Source of the DNA: Synechococcales cyanobacterium GL140_1_metabinner_5_sub
Lineage (GTDB): Bacteria; Cyanobacteriota; Cyanobacteriia; Cyanobacteriales; Chamaesiphonaceae
Direction: 5' to 3'
Assembly (NCBI GenBank): GCA_025359065.1
Contig: JANYHM010000033.1
Span: forward strand, 1-42,651
Length of the DNA: 42,651 nt
Made by a program: the position numbers and the translations under genes
The notes under the pieces: generated by a model
Told to the model about the DNA's origin: nothing
What the model saw: the letters and a program-made list of their open reading frames with translations, nothing else
The model's database searches: none
Shown here: positions 26,122-35,645 of the stretch, one piece after another
Layout: the number at the start of each line of letters is the position of its first letter
Position numbering within the stretch: the first letter of the stretch is position 1

Positions 26122-26694
26122 ATGACTGTTACAACATCCAGGATGACCTTAGCCGACTTCTTGGCTTATGATGATGGCTCTGACCAGCGCTATGAACTCG
26201 AAAATGGAGAACTAATTTTTATGCCTGCCGAGAGTGACATAAATCAGCGCATTTCTTCATTTTTGTTTGTACTGTTTTTGGGATTGGGTATTCCTAGTTA
26301 TCGACTGCGAATTGGTTTAGAAGTTGCCGTAAATAGTACGCGCGTCGGAGTAAGGTTGCCAGATTTATCAGTGCTTTCTGAGGAAGGTGCTGAAGAACTT
26401 ACTGGGGCAACGAGATCGATGGTTTTGATGGATATGTCAGCGCCTTTACTACTAGTAGAAGTAGTAAGCAAAGGACAAGAAAAAAGAGATTATCGCTATA
26501 AACGATCGGAATATGCGGCCAGAGGAGTCGCCGAATATTGGATCGTTGATCCTTTAGCCGCTCGGGTTACAATTTTAGAATTGATAGATGGATTTTACGA
26601 AGAACAAGAATTTAAAGATGCTGATCGTTTGATATCGACTGTCTTTCCAGAGCTAAATTTAACGGCATTACAAACACTACAAGCTGTGGTTTAG
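26122..26694 (+). CDS. Uma2 family endonuclease (DUF820), second copy
   Basis: This compact Uma2 protein of 190 residues is built like the standard family member. It starts with 'MTLADFLAYDDGSDQRYELENGE', where the 'RYEL.NGEL' strand is typical. It then has 'VRLPDLSVLSEEGA', 'LLLVEVVSKGQEKRDYRYKR', 'EYAARGVAEYWIVDP' and 'FPELNLTALQTL'. The Asp of 'RLPDLSV' and the Glu of 'LVEVVSKG' make the PD-(D/E)XK active site. Its partner or target is unknown. ATG at 26122 has GAGG about 6 nt upstream; a GTG at 26116 overlaps that site. It ends 4 nt inside the 3' end of the convergent metallopeptidase gene. Confidence 0.9.
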   Translation: MTVTTSRMTLADFLAYDDGSDQRYELENGELIFMPAESDINQRISSFLFVLFLGLGIPSYRLRIGLEVAVNSTRVGVRLPDLSVLSEEGAEELTGATRSMVLMDMSAPLLLVEVVSKGQEKRDYRYKRSEYAARGVAEYWIVDPLAARVTILELIDGFYEEQEFKDADRLISTVFPELNLTALQTLQAVV

Positions 26695-27359
26695 GTCTTA
26701 ATCACCAGCTTTGCCGCGATTGATCGAGCCTCTTTTTCCAGCGGATTTTTGGCATACTGCTGTCCAGCCTCATAGTAAGACCTAAAATACTTATAGCCAA
26801 ACTTATTTGCACCGCCCAACCGCTCGCACTGAGCAGAATGCACTAACTCATGAGCCAACAGAAAGAGCTGACCTCGGTTAGTTGGCTGGTAAGCATCTTT
26901 CACGTATATCCGATCGCAATAAGTTTGTGCTGCTGAATCTACGTCGCCCACATGCACCTCCTGCTCACCGTTCGACCAGCGATCCATCAACAGAGAATTG
27001 TAGTTAACCTGCACCCGATCGACCAATTTTCCAAACAATGGCCGCAAAGACTTTTTCTGAGCCACCGTCAAAGTTTGACCTGGCAGATTGCGGGTAGCCG
27101 ACAACTGAACACCCACGTTAAACATCACAATGCCACTATTGCCCCAGACCTCCTCAGGCTCCGAAGATTTCAACAGATCTTGAATTGTCGCCGAAGACTG
27201 GGTTGAATTACGCACGTTAGCAACAGTGGTCTCAATTTGTGATTGACAGTCATTGCTACAAAACGGCTTAAAAGCAGTAGTGCCAAACAGTACCGTCGCA
27301 CTAGCTGCAATAACAACTCCTACGATCGCCAACAGCAGAAAATTAATAATGAATTTCAT
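26691..27359 (-). CDS. Membrane-anchored putative zinc metallopeptidase (DUF4157-like)
   Basis: The 222-residue protein has an N-terminal membrane segment (~4-25) followed by a soluble domain outside the membrane. The zinc site is 'HELVH' (170-174) inside '[19 protein letters not shown]', and '[11 protein letters not shown]' (205-215) supplies the third ligand, as in DUF4157. '[14 protein letters not shown]' before it is also typical. There are 4 cysteines, two close to the membrane (C34, C38), which may form a disulfide. ATG at 27359 overlaps the TGA of mnmE (ATGA), so it is probably translated by coupling to mnmE. Some similar domains occur in toxins and secreted peptidases. The role here is unknown. 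Confidence 0.8.
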   Translation of the reverse strand: MKFIINFLLLAIVGVVIAASATVLFGTTAFKPFCSNDCQSQIETTVANVRNSTQSSATIQDLLKSSEPEEVWGNSGIVMFNVGVQLSATRNLPGQTLTVAQKKSLRPLFGKLVDRVQVNYNSLLMDRWSNGEQEVHVGDVDSAAQTYCDRIYVKDAYQPTNRGQLFLLAHELVHSAQCERLGGANKFGYKYFRSYYEAGQQYAKNPLEKEARSIAAKLVIKT

Positions 27360-28738
27360 TTTCCAATACAAAAACGGCTAAAGATTCTATCTAAAACAGA
27401 TTCAACTAACTCTTCTCCGGTAACTTCCCCTAAAGATTTGATGGCCTCTCGTAAATCGATCGTCCAAAAATCCCAGGGCAAATCGCTAGCAATGGTTTCC
27501 TGTACTCGTTCCAGCGCCGAGGTCGCCTGGGTCAACGCCGCCGCTTGCCGCTGATTGATCGCCAAGTCTAAGTTAGCAGCGCCAATCGTCCCTGCCTGAG
27601 CAATTTCTACAATCTTAGCTTCTAGCCGATCAATTCCCTCCTGACTGAGCGCCGATAGCGCCACCACTGGCTGCTGCAAATCTGCTGGCAGCTTTGGTAA
27701 CTCTGTAATCAAGTCCATTTTATTGACCACTAAAATCAGCGATTTTTCTTGCACCTGTGCGTAAATTTCCATTTCGGCATCTGTCCAACCCCGCTGTCCA
27801 TCGATCGTCAAAATCACCAAGTCAGCTTGCTGAGCTGCAGTCTTTGATCGAGCCACCCCAATTTGTTCTACCCGATCTACTGTCTCTCGGATGCCAGCGG
27901 TGTCTAGCACCTGAATCGGGATTCCCCCAATCACTAAGTTAGACTCCACCACATCCCGCGTAGTGCCCGGAAGGTCGGTGACAATCGCCCGATCGGTGCG
28001 ACTCAAAGCATTCAGCAAGCTCGATTTACCCACATTGGGATGACCCACAATGGCAATCTTTAGCCCGGTACGCAGCAGCTCACCTCGATCGGCAGTGGCT
28101 AAAATGGTTATCAGAGTCTGACTCAGCTCATCAATTTGCTCGCAGATTCCTGGCACGTCCATAGGCGGTAAATCATCAGCAAAATCGATCTGAGCTTCGA
28201 TTTCTGCCAAAATATCTAAGGCTCGATCACGCACTTGCTGGATGGGTTTGCGCAGTTTACCCTGCAATCCAGCCAAAGCCGCTGAAGCTGCGGCGGTGGA
28301 ACGGGCACCTACTAACTCGCTGATGCTTTCGGCTTGGGTCAGGTCAATCCGACCATTTAGAAAAGCGCGCAGGGTAAAATCACCCGGTTGAGCCAGGTTG
28401 GCTCCGGCTGTAAGACAGAGCTGTAAAACTTGCTGCACGCAGATAGTGCCGCCGTGACAATGAAATTCCACCACATCTTCGCGGGTGTAAGAACGGGGTG
28501 CCAGCATCATTAACAGCAAGGCTTCATCCACAACCACGTCTGTTTGGGGATGGCGAATGTGGCCATAGAGCACTCGATGGCTTTCCCAAATCTGTTTGCC
28601 AGCAGCCACAAAGAGCTGCTTGGCAATATCGATCGCTGTTGCTCCCGATAACCGCACAATACCAACGCTACCTTGCTGAGAAACCATCGCAGTGGCGATA
28701 GCGGCGATGGTGGGCTGCTGGATTGGTGCTGATTTCAT
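27356..28738 (-). CDS. mnmE: tRNA modification GTPase MnmE
   Basis: MnmE, with MnmG, makes 5-carboxymethylaminomethyluridine at the wobble position of certain tRNAs. The 460-residue protein has the N-terminal tetrahydrofolate-binding domain ('[19 protein letters not shown]', '[14 protein letters not shown]'), helical domains, and a G domain with '[16 protein letters not shown]', '[10 protein letters not shown]', '[13 protein letters not shown]' and 'VVNKMDLI'. The C-terminal 'SRFCIGK' ends in the conserved Cys-x-Gly-Lys. Its ATG overlaps the pth stop by 4 nt and its stop overlaps the metallopeptidase ATG by 4 nt, so it is the centre of a three-gene coupled operon. mnmG is not in the window. 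Confidence 0.97.
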   Translation of the reverse strand: MKSAPIQQPTIAAIATAMVSQQGSVGIVRLSGATAIDIAKQLFVAAGKQIWESHRVLYGHIRHPQTDVVVDEALLLMMLAPRSYTREDVVEFHCHGGTICVQQVLQLCLTAGANLAQPGDFTLRAFLNGRIDLTQAESISELVGARSTAAASAALAGLQGKLRKPIQQVRDRALDILAEIEAQIDFADDLPPMDVPGICEQIDELSQTLITILATADRGELLRTGLKIAIVGHPNVGKSSLLNALSRTDRAIVTDLPGTTRDVVESNLVIGGIPIQVLDTAGIRETVDRVEQIGVARSKTAAQQADLVILTIDGQRGWTDAEMEIYAQVQEKSLILVVNKMDLITELPKLPADLQQPVVALSALSQEGIDRLEAKIVEIAQAGTIGAANLDLAINQRQAAALTQATSALERVQETIASDLPWDFWTIDLREAIKSLGEVTGEELVESVLDRIFSRFCIGK

Positions 28739-29400
28739 TCTGATCTATTGCCGTCTTTAATAGATTGAACTAGCTTCTCTTTTGGCAATGGATCTGCTTC
28801 TACTAAGACCGATCGGTTGTTGTACTTGTTCATGGCCTTCTCTACTCCAGATCCCAAAGATAGCTCCACGGCATCGGCAGATAATTGCAGAACATCGGTA
28901 ACAATCGAAGACTCTGCTGCTGAGAATTTACCCAAAACGTGAGAAATTGTTTCATCTTGGCTTTTACCAATGCCCATCCGCAATCGAGGAAATGTCGGCG
29001 TGCCCAAATGACTAATAATCGACTTCATGCCATTGTGACCGCCAGCCGAACCCGTTAACCGAATGCGCAGTTTACCCAAGGGCAAATCTAAGTCATCATA
29101 AAGCACCAAAACCTCGGTGGGTTCTAATTTGTACCAATCCAACACCGATCGCACCGATTGACCAGAAAGGTTCATAAAAGTCTGGGGCTTCAGCAGCACA
29201 ATTTTTTGACGAGTGACCCAGCCTTCCCCCACAATGCCTTGAAATCTTTTTTGGTCAGAAACCGGAATTTGCCAGCGTTTTGCTAATTGATCAATTAAAT
29301 CAAAACCAATGTTGTGCCGAGTTCGATCGTACTTTGCCCCTGGATTTCCCAAACCCACGATCAGTCTGGGAAATACCTCCAATACCTCAGATTCAGCCAT
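28735..29400 (-). CDS. pth: Peptidyl-tRNA hydrolase
   Basis: Pth frees tRNA from peptidyl-tRNAs released early from the ribosome. The N-terminal motif is '[20 protein letters not shown]' (13-32) with the conserved Asn19 and catalytic His29. '[13 protein letters not shown]', '[16 protein letters not shown]' and '[18 protein letters not shown]' follow in the family order. At 221 residues it is slightly longer than E. coli Pth (194) because of a tail after '[17 protein letters not shown]'. The stop overlaps the ATG of mnmE (ATGA), so two tRNA-handling enzymes are coupled. Confidence 0.96.
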   Translation of the reverse strand: MAESEVLEVFPRLIVGLGNPGAKYDRTRHNIGFDLIDQLAKRWQIPVSDQKRFQGIVGEGWVTRQKIVLLKPQTFMNLSGQSVRSVLDWYKLEPTEVLVLYDDLDLPLGKLRIRLTGSAGGHNGMKSIISHLGTPTFPRLRMGIGKSQDETISHVLGKFSAAESSIVTDVLQLSADAVELSLGSGVEKAMNKYNNRSVLVEADPLPKEKLVQSIKDGNRSE

Positions 29401-29445
29401 AACTCAGTAACTTCTTGTAATCTAATGAGTAATATTGTACCATCT

Positions 29446-30579
29446 CTAGAAATCTACACCTCGGCGGAGATTAACTCCGCTATTGGCATAGTGCTTGTGG
29501 CAAACCATCTCGGAATGGATGCTGGCCAGGTCAAAATATTTGGGTGTATTGAAACAGCGACCAGTGATAATTACCTGAGTTTCTGGTGGCTTATCTAACA
29601 GAGCTTCCACAATGATATCTACTGGTAGCAGCTCTAAATCCACCGTTGGATTCAGCTCATCCATAATAATGGTCTTGTACAGCCCCGAAGCCAAAGCGCT
29701 ACTGGCAATCTCCCAGCCCCGCTCGGCTTCAATAAAATCAATTTCTTGCTGCTTACCGCGCCATACTATTGAGTCACCACCACAGCGTTGATGATCTACT
29801 AGCTGGGGATAACTTTTTTTCAGCGCCGCGATCGCCGCATCTTCGGTATAGCCGTCGCCTCCTTTTAGCCACTGCATAATCAGCACTCGATGAGTCCGAT
29901 CTTGGCTGATGCCCCGCCCGATCGCCTGCAAAGCTTTACCTAAAGCACTGGTGGACTTGCCCTTGCCGTCGCCGGTATAAATTTCAATGCCCTCAATCCC
30001 CTGAGCCTTAGCTTCAGGATGTAGATGTGGCTTCATTTCGGAATGTAGATCAGCCACAGCCACCAGCTCAGCAGGAGCATCACGGCCAGTAATAATAATC
30101 TCTAGGTGATGAGCTTTGCGGCCAATGGTCGTAACAATATCGGCCACATTGAGTAACCCCAGATCAATCACCGGACTCAGTTCATCTAAAACAATAACGG
30201 TGTAAAGGTCCGAAGCGATCGCCCCCTTCGCTACATCCCAGCCCCGTTGGGCTTCAGCCCGATCAAAATCAGTGATGCCATCTCGATCAAAAAACTCGGC
30301 TCTGCCGCTGCGTACTTGGTCAATTAAATGAGGAAATGCCTGCCGCAAAGCAGAAATCGCCGCATCTTCATCGTATTCCCGCTCTGCTCCTTTGAGGAAC
30401 TGTAACAAAAGAACCCGATGGTCGGTCTTGCTTTCAATACCTAGCCCGATCGACCTTAAAACCACGCCTAACGCAGCTTGAGACTTCCCTTTGCCTGCGC
30501 CATCATACACATGGATCTGTCCAGCAGCGCGCTCTTGTTTGGCGCTGGCGGTGCGAATGCCAATTCCTACTCTGCTCAT
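29446..30579 (-). CDS. Tandem CobO/BtuR-like P-loop protein
   Basis: Two copies of the CobO (cob(I)alamin adenosyltransferase) fold are fused in 377 residues. Repeat 1 has the P-loop 'VYDGAGKGKSQAALG' (~25-39), 'VIVLDELSPVID' and 'ITGRDAPAELVAVADLHSEM'. Repeat 2 has 'IYTGDGKGKSTSALGKALQA' (~200-219), 'IIMDELNPTVD' and 'ITGRCFNTPKYFDLASIHSE'. In CobO the P-loop is 'GDGKGKTTAA', so repeat 2 is closer to canonical. The junction 'GIEGIEIYTGDGKGKS' shows repeat 1 ending where repeat 2 starts. Whether it adenosylates corrinoids is not clear, since the second P-loop has Ser-Thr for Thr-Thr. ATG at 30579 is preferred over a TTG immediately upstream. It is 45 nt from the pth start on the same strand. 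Confidence 0.85.
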   Translation of the reverse strand: MSRVGIGIRTASAKQERAAGQIHVYDGAGKGKSQAALGVVLRSIGLGIESKTDHRVLLLQFLKGAEREYDEDAAISALRQAFPHLIDQVRSGRAEFFDRDGITDFDRAEAQRGWDVAKGAIASDLYTVIVLDELSPVIDLGLLNVADIVTTIGRKAHHLEIIITGRDAPAELVAVADLHSEMKPHLHPEAKAQGIEGIEIYTGDGKGKSTSALGKALQAIGRGISQDRTHRVLIMQWLKGGDGYTEDAAIAALKKSYPQLVDHQRCGGDSIVWRGKQQEIDFIEAERGWEIASSALASGLYKTIIMDELNPTVDLELLPVDIIVEALLDKPPETQVIITGRCFNTPKYFDLASIHSEMVCHKHYANSGVNLRRGVDF

Positions 30580-30800
30580 CAAAAATTACCACGAAGTTAG
30601 ATATGTTCGATCGACGCGATTGCGCCGAGATATATAGATTACCTTGGGATTGCTGATTTGGTTCAGTAATCTACCAAATACAGCTTTTTAGACGAAAGCA
30701 ATGGGTTTTACTGACCTGCTCTCACCGGTGCAGCCAATTGGCAATATCAAGATAGTTTCGGTGCAAAGCTCCGCAATTGAATCGGCAACGCCCTGCTTGA

Positions 30801-32633
30801 TTATTGATATCCAGCGGCCTGCAACGAAAAAAGGTGCGCATAGCGTCCTTTGTTTGCCAATAATTGCTCATGGCTACCCTGCTCAATAATTTGCCCCCCA
30901 GCCATCACCACAATTTTATCCGCCATGCGTACCGTAGAAAAACGATGAGAAATTAACACCACCATTTTGTCTTGAGTCAAAGAACCAAAGTGATTAAAAA
31001 TATTCATTTCTGCCTCTGCATCCATCGCCGCCGTTGGTTCATCTAAGATCAGGATATCTGCATCCGATCGCATAAAAGCCCGAGACAAAGCAATCTTTTG
31101 CCACTGACCACCAGATAATTCCTGACCATCCTTAAACCACTTCCCCAACTGGGTATCAAACCCCTGAGGCAAAGCATCAATAAAAGGCTTCGCCATCCCC
31201 TTACCTGCCGCAGTCTCCCACTCCAGATGATCATTTAAATGCCCCACATCTCCTACCCCCACATTTTCGCCCGCCGTAAACTGATACTGCACAAAATTTT
31301 GAAAAATCACCCCAATTCTGTGACGCAAGGCATCAATATCCCAATCATTCAAATCCACCCCATCCAACAAAATCCTGCCGCTACTGGGAATATATAGCCT
31401 CGTTAATAGCTTAATTAAGGTAGTTTTCCCTGAGCCATTTTCACCTACAATCGCCAGTTTTTCACCCAAAGGTAAATGTAGAGAAATATTAGCTAGAACA
31501 GATTGCTGACTGCCGGGATAACTAAACGAAACCTGCTCAAACCGAATGCCATCCTGAGATATACCTTGAGTAACTTTTCCTTGAGACTGAGGCATGGGCT
31601 GCTCTAAGAACTCATAAAGATTCGCCAAATATAAATTATCTTCATACATTCCCCCGATCGAAGTCAGTGCCGCAGTAAAAGTGGATTGTCCCTGGCGAAA
31701 TACCACCAGATACATCGTCATTTCGCCCAGAGTAATTGCTCCACGAATCGCCGTAATCACCATCCAAGCATAGGCGGCATAAAATGCTCCGGTACTCAGC
31801 AAACCCAGTAAATATCCCCAAATTCCTTTTTTAATTGTCAGATTTCGGTCTTCATGATAAAGCCGATGAAAAATTTCGCGGTAGCGCTGTAACAGCATAT
31901 CTCCGAGCTGATAGAGCTGCACTTCTTTGGCGTAGTCTTCCCTTGCCAGCAAGGTTTCTAAATAATGCTGCTGACGAGTTTCTGGCGATCGCCACCTAAA
32001 CAATCTAAAAGCATGTGCCGAAAACCGGGTTTCGGCAATAAATGAAGGAATGGCAGCAGCAATTAAGACCAGCACTGCCCAACCCGAAAATTGCCAAAGC
32101 AACCCACTAAAGGTCAAGAGAGTCAGAGCCGATTGACCCAAGCCAAATGTACGATTAATTAAAGACAACGGACGACTAGAAGCCTGAGATCGAGCTTGAC
32201 TCATTTTGTCGTAAAATTCCGAGTCTTCAAAGTGGGCTAAGTCTAAGGTCAAGGCTTTTTCTAAAATCAACTCATTTACTCGCTGGGCAAGCAAGACTCG
32301 CAGCAGTGATTGACAGACCACTAAACCTTTTTGGGTGGCCGCCAATAAAATAATTTGAACCGCTTCTAAGGTCACAAAACCTAGGGCTTGTTGTTGATTA
32401 TGGTATAAGCCACTATGGTTAGCTAGTACTACACTGTCAACAATTAATTTGCCAATGTAGGCGATCGATCCTGGTAACAATCCACCGCTTAAAGCCAAAA
32501 AAGCCAGGGCTATAGTTAATCTCTGGCTAGTAGTCCAAACTAAGCTTAAAGCTTTGCTACCGTATCGAAATACCGATAGAGATTGATTGATTACTCTGGA
32601 TCTTGGCCAGATGTTTTTTTTCTTACTTGTCAT
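30801..32633 (-). CDS. ABC transporter, fused permease and ATPase
   Basis: This half-transporter of 610 residues has an N-terminal type-I exporter membrane domain of about six helices (~40-340). It is followed by an ATP-binding domain with Walker A 'IVGENGSGKTTLIKLL', Q-loop 'VIFQNFVQYQFT', signature 'ELSGGQWQKIALSRAFMRS', Walker B 'ILILDEPTAAMD' and H-loop 'LISHRFSTVRMAD'. It would act as a homodimer or with a partner half and move a lipid, peptide or drug across the membrane. No accessory or precursor-peptide gene is adjacent, so the substrate is unknown. The upstream region is shared with the divergent alpha/beta hydrolase. Confidence 0.92.
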   Translation of the reverse strand: MTSKKKNIWPRSRVINQSLSVFRYGSKALSLVWTTSQRLTIALAFLALSGGLLPGSIAYIGKLIVDSVVLANHSGLYHNQQQALGFVTLEAVQIILLAATQKGLVVCQSLLRVLLAQRVNELILEKALTLDLAHFEDSEFYDKMSQARSQASSRPLSLINRTFGLGQSALTLLTFSGLLWQFSGWAVLVLIAAAIPSFIAETRFSAHAFRLFRWRSPETRQQHYLETLLAREDYAKEVQLYQLGDMLLQRYREIFHRLYHEDRNLTIKKGIWGYLLGLLSTGAFYAAYAWMVITAIRGAITLGEMTMYLVVFRQGQSTFTAALTSIGGMYEDNLYLANLYEFLEQPMPQSQGKVTQGISQDGIRFEQVSFSYPGSQQSVLANISLHLPLGEKLAIVGENGSGKTTLIKLLTRLYIPSSGRILLDGVDLNDWDIDALRHRIGVIFQNFVQYQFTAGENVGVGDVGHLNDHLEWETAAGKGMAKPFIDALPQGFDTQLGKWFKDGQELSGGQWQKIALSRAFMRSDADILILDEPTAAMDAEAEMNIFNHFGSLTQDKMVVLISHRFSTVRMADKIVVMAGGQIIEQGSHEQLLANKGRYAHLFSLQAAGYQ

Positions 32634-32750
32634 TTTTTGATATGATGCGCTGGGATGAACGCACTTTGATTATCGTAGATAATAGCGTGAAAATAAAGTG
32701 GCTCTATCCAGAATCTTGGCTTTTCATCCCTCTCCTCATTTCTCACGGTC

Positions 32751-33740
32751 ATGAATCTATCACCTTTACAGATCGCTGAACTAATGACTCTCACGATCAC
32801 CAGTTTATTTCAGGTAATCGCCAGCCATCAAGAAAATCGCCAACCAAGTCCTGGTAACATAACCAGCACTGAACAAGCAAAAATCCACTGGTATACCCAG
32901 GGCAGTGGTGCAGTCACTATCATTATTGACCACAGCTTAGGTGGCGTAGAAGGCTACCTTTTAACTGATCGATTAGCAACTATCGGACGAGTGATCATCT
33001 TCGATCGACCGGGCTATGGCTGGAGCAAACCAAACTGGCAACCCCGCACCAGCCAACAAATTAATCTTGAACTACAAAGCCTCCTGCAAACAGCCCAGAT
33101 TCAGCCTCCATATATTTTAGTTGGGGATTCTTTTGGCAGCTACAACATGCGGCTGTTTGCCCATAACTATCCGGCACAAGTCAGCGGCTTAATTATGACC
33201 GATGGTTTACACGAAGATCAAATGCTGTCATTACCATGGCGTTTAAAGTTCCTCAAAATATTTTTTGCGCTCTCTTTTATTTTCGTCAGCGCTGGGGCAG
33301 CACTGGGGATTGTGAGAGTTTTGGGCATGATCGGACTGTTTGAAATCATTAAACCAGAGCTAAAATGCTGTGACCCGATCAGGTTAAAACAAATCAAAAG
33401 ATCCTTTTATCGCGCTGGTCACTGGTTAACCATGTCCAGAGAAATGATCGGCTTAGATACCAGCGGTAGGCAGCTACGATTTGCCAATAACTTAGGTGCT
33501 TTGCCCGTAATCAACATCAAAGCCTCCACTTTTTTGCGCATTCCGCTGCCCACTATATTCTGGGGCTGGTTGATGAATCCTGCCGATCGAGCTAGAGATC
33601 AAATCCATTTGGCTTTAGCCAAAGTTTCTACCAATACCCAGCAGTTGTTAGCACCCCAGAGCAGCCACTTTGTCTGGGTCGATCAACCAACAGTGATAGT
33701 GGATGCAGTACAGAAAATGATTGATCTAAATTCAGAGTAG
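32751..33740 (+). CDS. Alpha/beta hydrolase
   Basis: This 329-residue alpha/beta hydrolase has the nucleophile elbow 'LVGDSFGSYNMRLFA' with Ser127 and a 'DHSLGG' oxyanion region near residue 60. 'RVIIFDRPGYGWSKP' (80-93) is the usual strand-turn before the elbow. His of 'SSHFVWVDQPTVIVDAV' near the C-terminus is the likely catalytic histidine. A hydrophobic stretch (~170-200, 'FLKIFFALSFIFVSAGAALG') in the cap region suggests membrane association. Substrate is unknown. It converges on the dGTPase gene with a 9-nt overlap. Confidence 0.87.
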   Translation: MNLSPLQIAELMTLTITSLFQVIASHQENRQPSPGNITSTEQAKIHWYTQGSGAVTIIIDHSLGGVEGYLLTDRLATIGRVIIFDRPGYGWSKPNWQPRTSQQINLELQSLLQTAQIQPPYILVGDSFGSYNMRLFAHNYPAQVSGLIMTDGLHEDQMLSLPWRLKFLKIFFALSFIFVSAGAALGIVRVLGMIGLFEIIKPELKCCDPIRLKQIKRSFYRAGHWLTMSREMIGLDTSGRQLRFANNLGALPVINIKASTFLRIPLPTIFWGWLMNPADRARDQIHLALAKVSTNTQQLLAPQSSHFVWVDQPTVIVDAVQKMIDLNSE

Positions 33741-35018
33741 CGAAATCCCCGAAAATTGCTGAAATAGCCTAGTGGCATAAGAGTCAGTCATCCCAGAAAT
33801 AAAATCTGTGACCCGCAATAATTGCTGATAGCTATCCTCATCAGCCTGGGGACGATAAGCGATCGGCAACATCTGCAACACCAACTGACTTTTAGAATTC
33901 TCTGGCTGATGCAGCGCCGTGGCAAATTCCACAAACAGCTTACCCAACACTTCATATCCGGCAATTTGTACTCCCACCACGTGCGGATGCTGAAAAATTG
34001 ATCGTCTCGCCTTCTCGTTAATAGTCGCCAACGCCCGCCGATAGCTGCTTAGTGATAGCAAATCTCCCTCAAACTCACCTCGCAGCATTTCTGCCTCATG
34101 AGCCAGAAAATTATCGGCTGCTTCTTTTACTAAGATATCGATCGACTTCGCCCGCAAATGCGTCACCTGCTCTGCCTCAGCCCCCGGCTCCAGGGAAATA
34201 TCTAAGCAAGCAATTTCATTCAACAATTCCACCACCTCCCCGAAACTCAAATAGCCCATCTGATAACCATCTTCAATATCAATAATTAAATAGCAAATAT
34301 CATCTGCCGCCTCCACCAAAAAAGTCAGCGGATGCCGACACCAAGCCCCATCACCCATGGGCAACAAACCTACCGTCTCAGCAACCGTTGCAAACAGCTC
34401 TTGATCGGCTTGAAAGAACCCATATTTGGCATTAGAACCGGGCTGAGATTGGCGGGGATACTTGGCAAAAGCTGCAATAGTAGGACAAGTAAGCTGCAAA
34501 CTCCCTGATCGATGGGGAATCTCTAACCGCGCCAAAATCCGAAACCCTTGGGCATTACCTTCAAAGTTATCTAAATCGGCTTGCTGAACCGCCGATAAAT
34601 CTAAAGCGGGCTGTAATTTCTGCCAATTCTGGAAACCCGATCGAATGGCATTTTCCCCAGAGTGACCAAAGGGCGGATTGCCGATATCGTGGGCAATACA
34701 AGCAGCAGCCACAATATCACCAATATCTGCTGCCGTAATATGCTCGGCAACAATTTTTTCACCTACTACTCTACCCAGCGATCGACCGACACTGGCCACT
34801 TCTAGACTATGGATTAGCCTGGTGCGCACGTAATCATTTTGGCTCAGGGAAAAAACCTGAGTTTTGTCTTTCAGTCGCCGGAAAGCCGCAGAGAAAATTA
34901 ATCGATCGAAGTCTCGCTGAAAAGGAGTCCGGGCAACGCTAAGATCTTCGGCTCGGGTGCGGCCTAAGCGTTGGGGGTATAGCAGTTGCGGCCACTGCAT
35001 TAATTTGGGGGTAGCCAT
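33732..35018 (-). CDS. dgt: Deoxyguanosinetriphosphate triphosphohydrolase-like protein
   Basis: This HD-domain dNTPase, 428 residues, cleaves dNTPs into deoxynucleoside and tripolyphosphate. The signature region is 'RTPFQRDFDRLIFSAAFRRL' (30-49), 'NDYVRTRLIHSLEVASVGRS' (61-80), and the HD motif 'IAHDIGNPPFGHSGENA', with metal ligands His70, His110, Asp111 and a downstream Asp. Length and domain order fit the type-2 subfamily. Besides nucleotide balance, dGTPases in some bacteria limit phage growth by dNTP depletion; nothing nearby points to that here. Confidence 0.93.
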   Translation of the reverse strand: MATPKLMQWPQLLYPQRLGRTRAEDLSVARTPFQRDFDRLIFSAAFRRLKDKTQVFSLSQNDYVRTRLIHSLEVASVGRSLGRVVGEKIVAEHITAADIGDIVAAACIAHDIGNPPFGHSGENAIRSGFQNWQKLQPALDLSAVQQADLDNFEGNAQGFRILARLEIPHRSGSLQLTCPTIAAFAKYPRQSQPGSNAKYGFFQADQELFATVAETVGLLPMGDGAWCRHPLTFLVEAADDICYLIIDIEDGYQMGYLSFGEVVELLNEIACLDISLEPGAEAEQVTHLRAKSIDILVKEAADNFLAHEAEMLRGEFEGDLLSLSSYRRALATINEKARRSIFQHPHVVGVQIAGYEVLGKLFVEFATALHQPENSKSQLVLQMLPIAYRPQADEDSYQQLLRVTDFISGMTDSYATRLFQQFSGISLL

Positions 35019-35087
35019 TTCCTAATAAGTTTTGGTGATGATGATACTGAGATCACCTTATTTGTTCACTGGAAAAAACAGCCAAAA

Positions 35088-35645
35088 TTAAATTTGTCGT
35101 GAAGGTAAAGGCAATGATAAATCTTGAGAGATATCGGCCTTTTCGATTTGATCCCGGATGCTGTTGAGATCGATGTAGCGATCGGTTACATTTCGTAACT
35201 CTCGGGCAATCATACCTTCAGTGGAAACTACGGTGATGTGGGTGTTTTTAGAACGAAGGAGTTCGATCGCCCGCTCAAAATCACCGTCTCCACTGAACAG
35301 AATTACTCGGTTGTATTGTTCTACCGTATTAAACATATCTACTACAATTTCAATATCTAAATTAGCTTTTTGAGAATAGCGACCAGAATTATCGTCATAG
35401 TATTCTTTGAGAATTTTAGTCCTTACCGTGTAGCCCAAGCCAATTAAAGCATCCCGAAAACCACGCTGATCTTGGGGATCTTTAAGACCGGTGTACCAAA
35501 AGGCATTGACTAAGTTGACATCGGGTTCGTTAGTAAAATACTCCAGAACGCGCTTGGGATCGAAGAACCACCCATTTTTCTGCTGAGCATAAAACATATT
35601 GTTTCCATCCACAAAAATGGATAGATGCTTGATAAGCGTTAGCAT
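35088..35645 (-). CDS. NYN domain protein (LabA/DUF88 family)
   Basis: This 185-residue NYN domain protein has a PIN-like nuclease fold. Acidic residues in the family positions are Asp13 ('IFVDGNNMFYA'), Asp97 and Asp103 ('ANLDIEIVVDMFNT'), and Asp120 and Asp122 ('ILFSGDGDFERAI'). 'VVSTEGMIARELRNVTDRYIDL' gives the family ending. In cyanobacteria a relative, LabA, affects circadian output, but NYN proteins are many and I do not assign that role. The gene is followed (upstream on the map) by the dGTPase start, about 70 nt away. Confidence 0.9.
   Translation of the reverse strand: MLTLIKHLSIFVDGNNMFYAQQKNGWFFDPKRVLEYFTNEPDVNLVNAFWYTGLKDPQDQRGFRDALIGLGYTVRTKILKEYYDDNSGRYSQKANLDIEIVVDMFNTVEQYNRVILFSGDGDFERAIELLRSKNTHITVVSTEGMIARELRNVTDRYIDLNSIRDQIEKADISQDLSLPLPSRQI

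Noticed and set aside
30701-30889. 62-codon plus-strand frame near the end of the ABC transporter gene
   Set aside because: It overlaps the 3' end of the ABC gene in antisense and resembles no protein I know.
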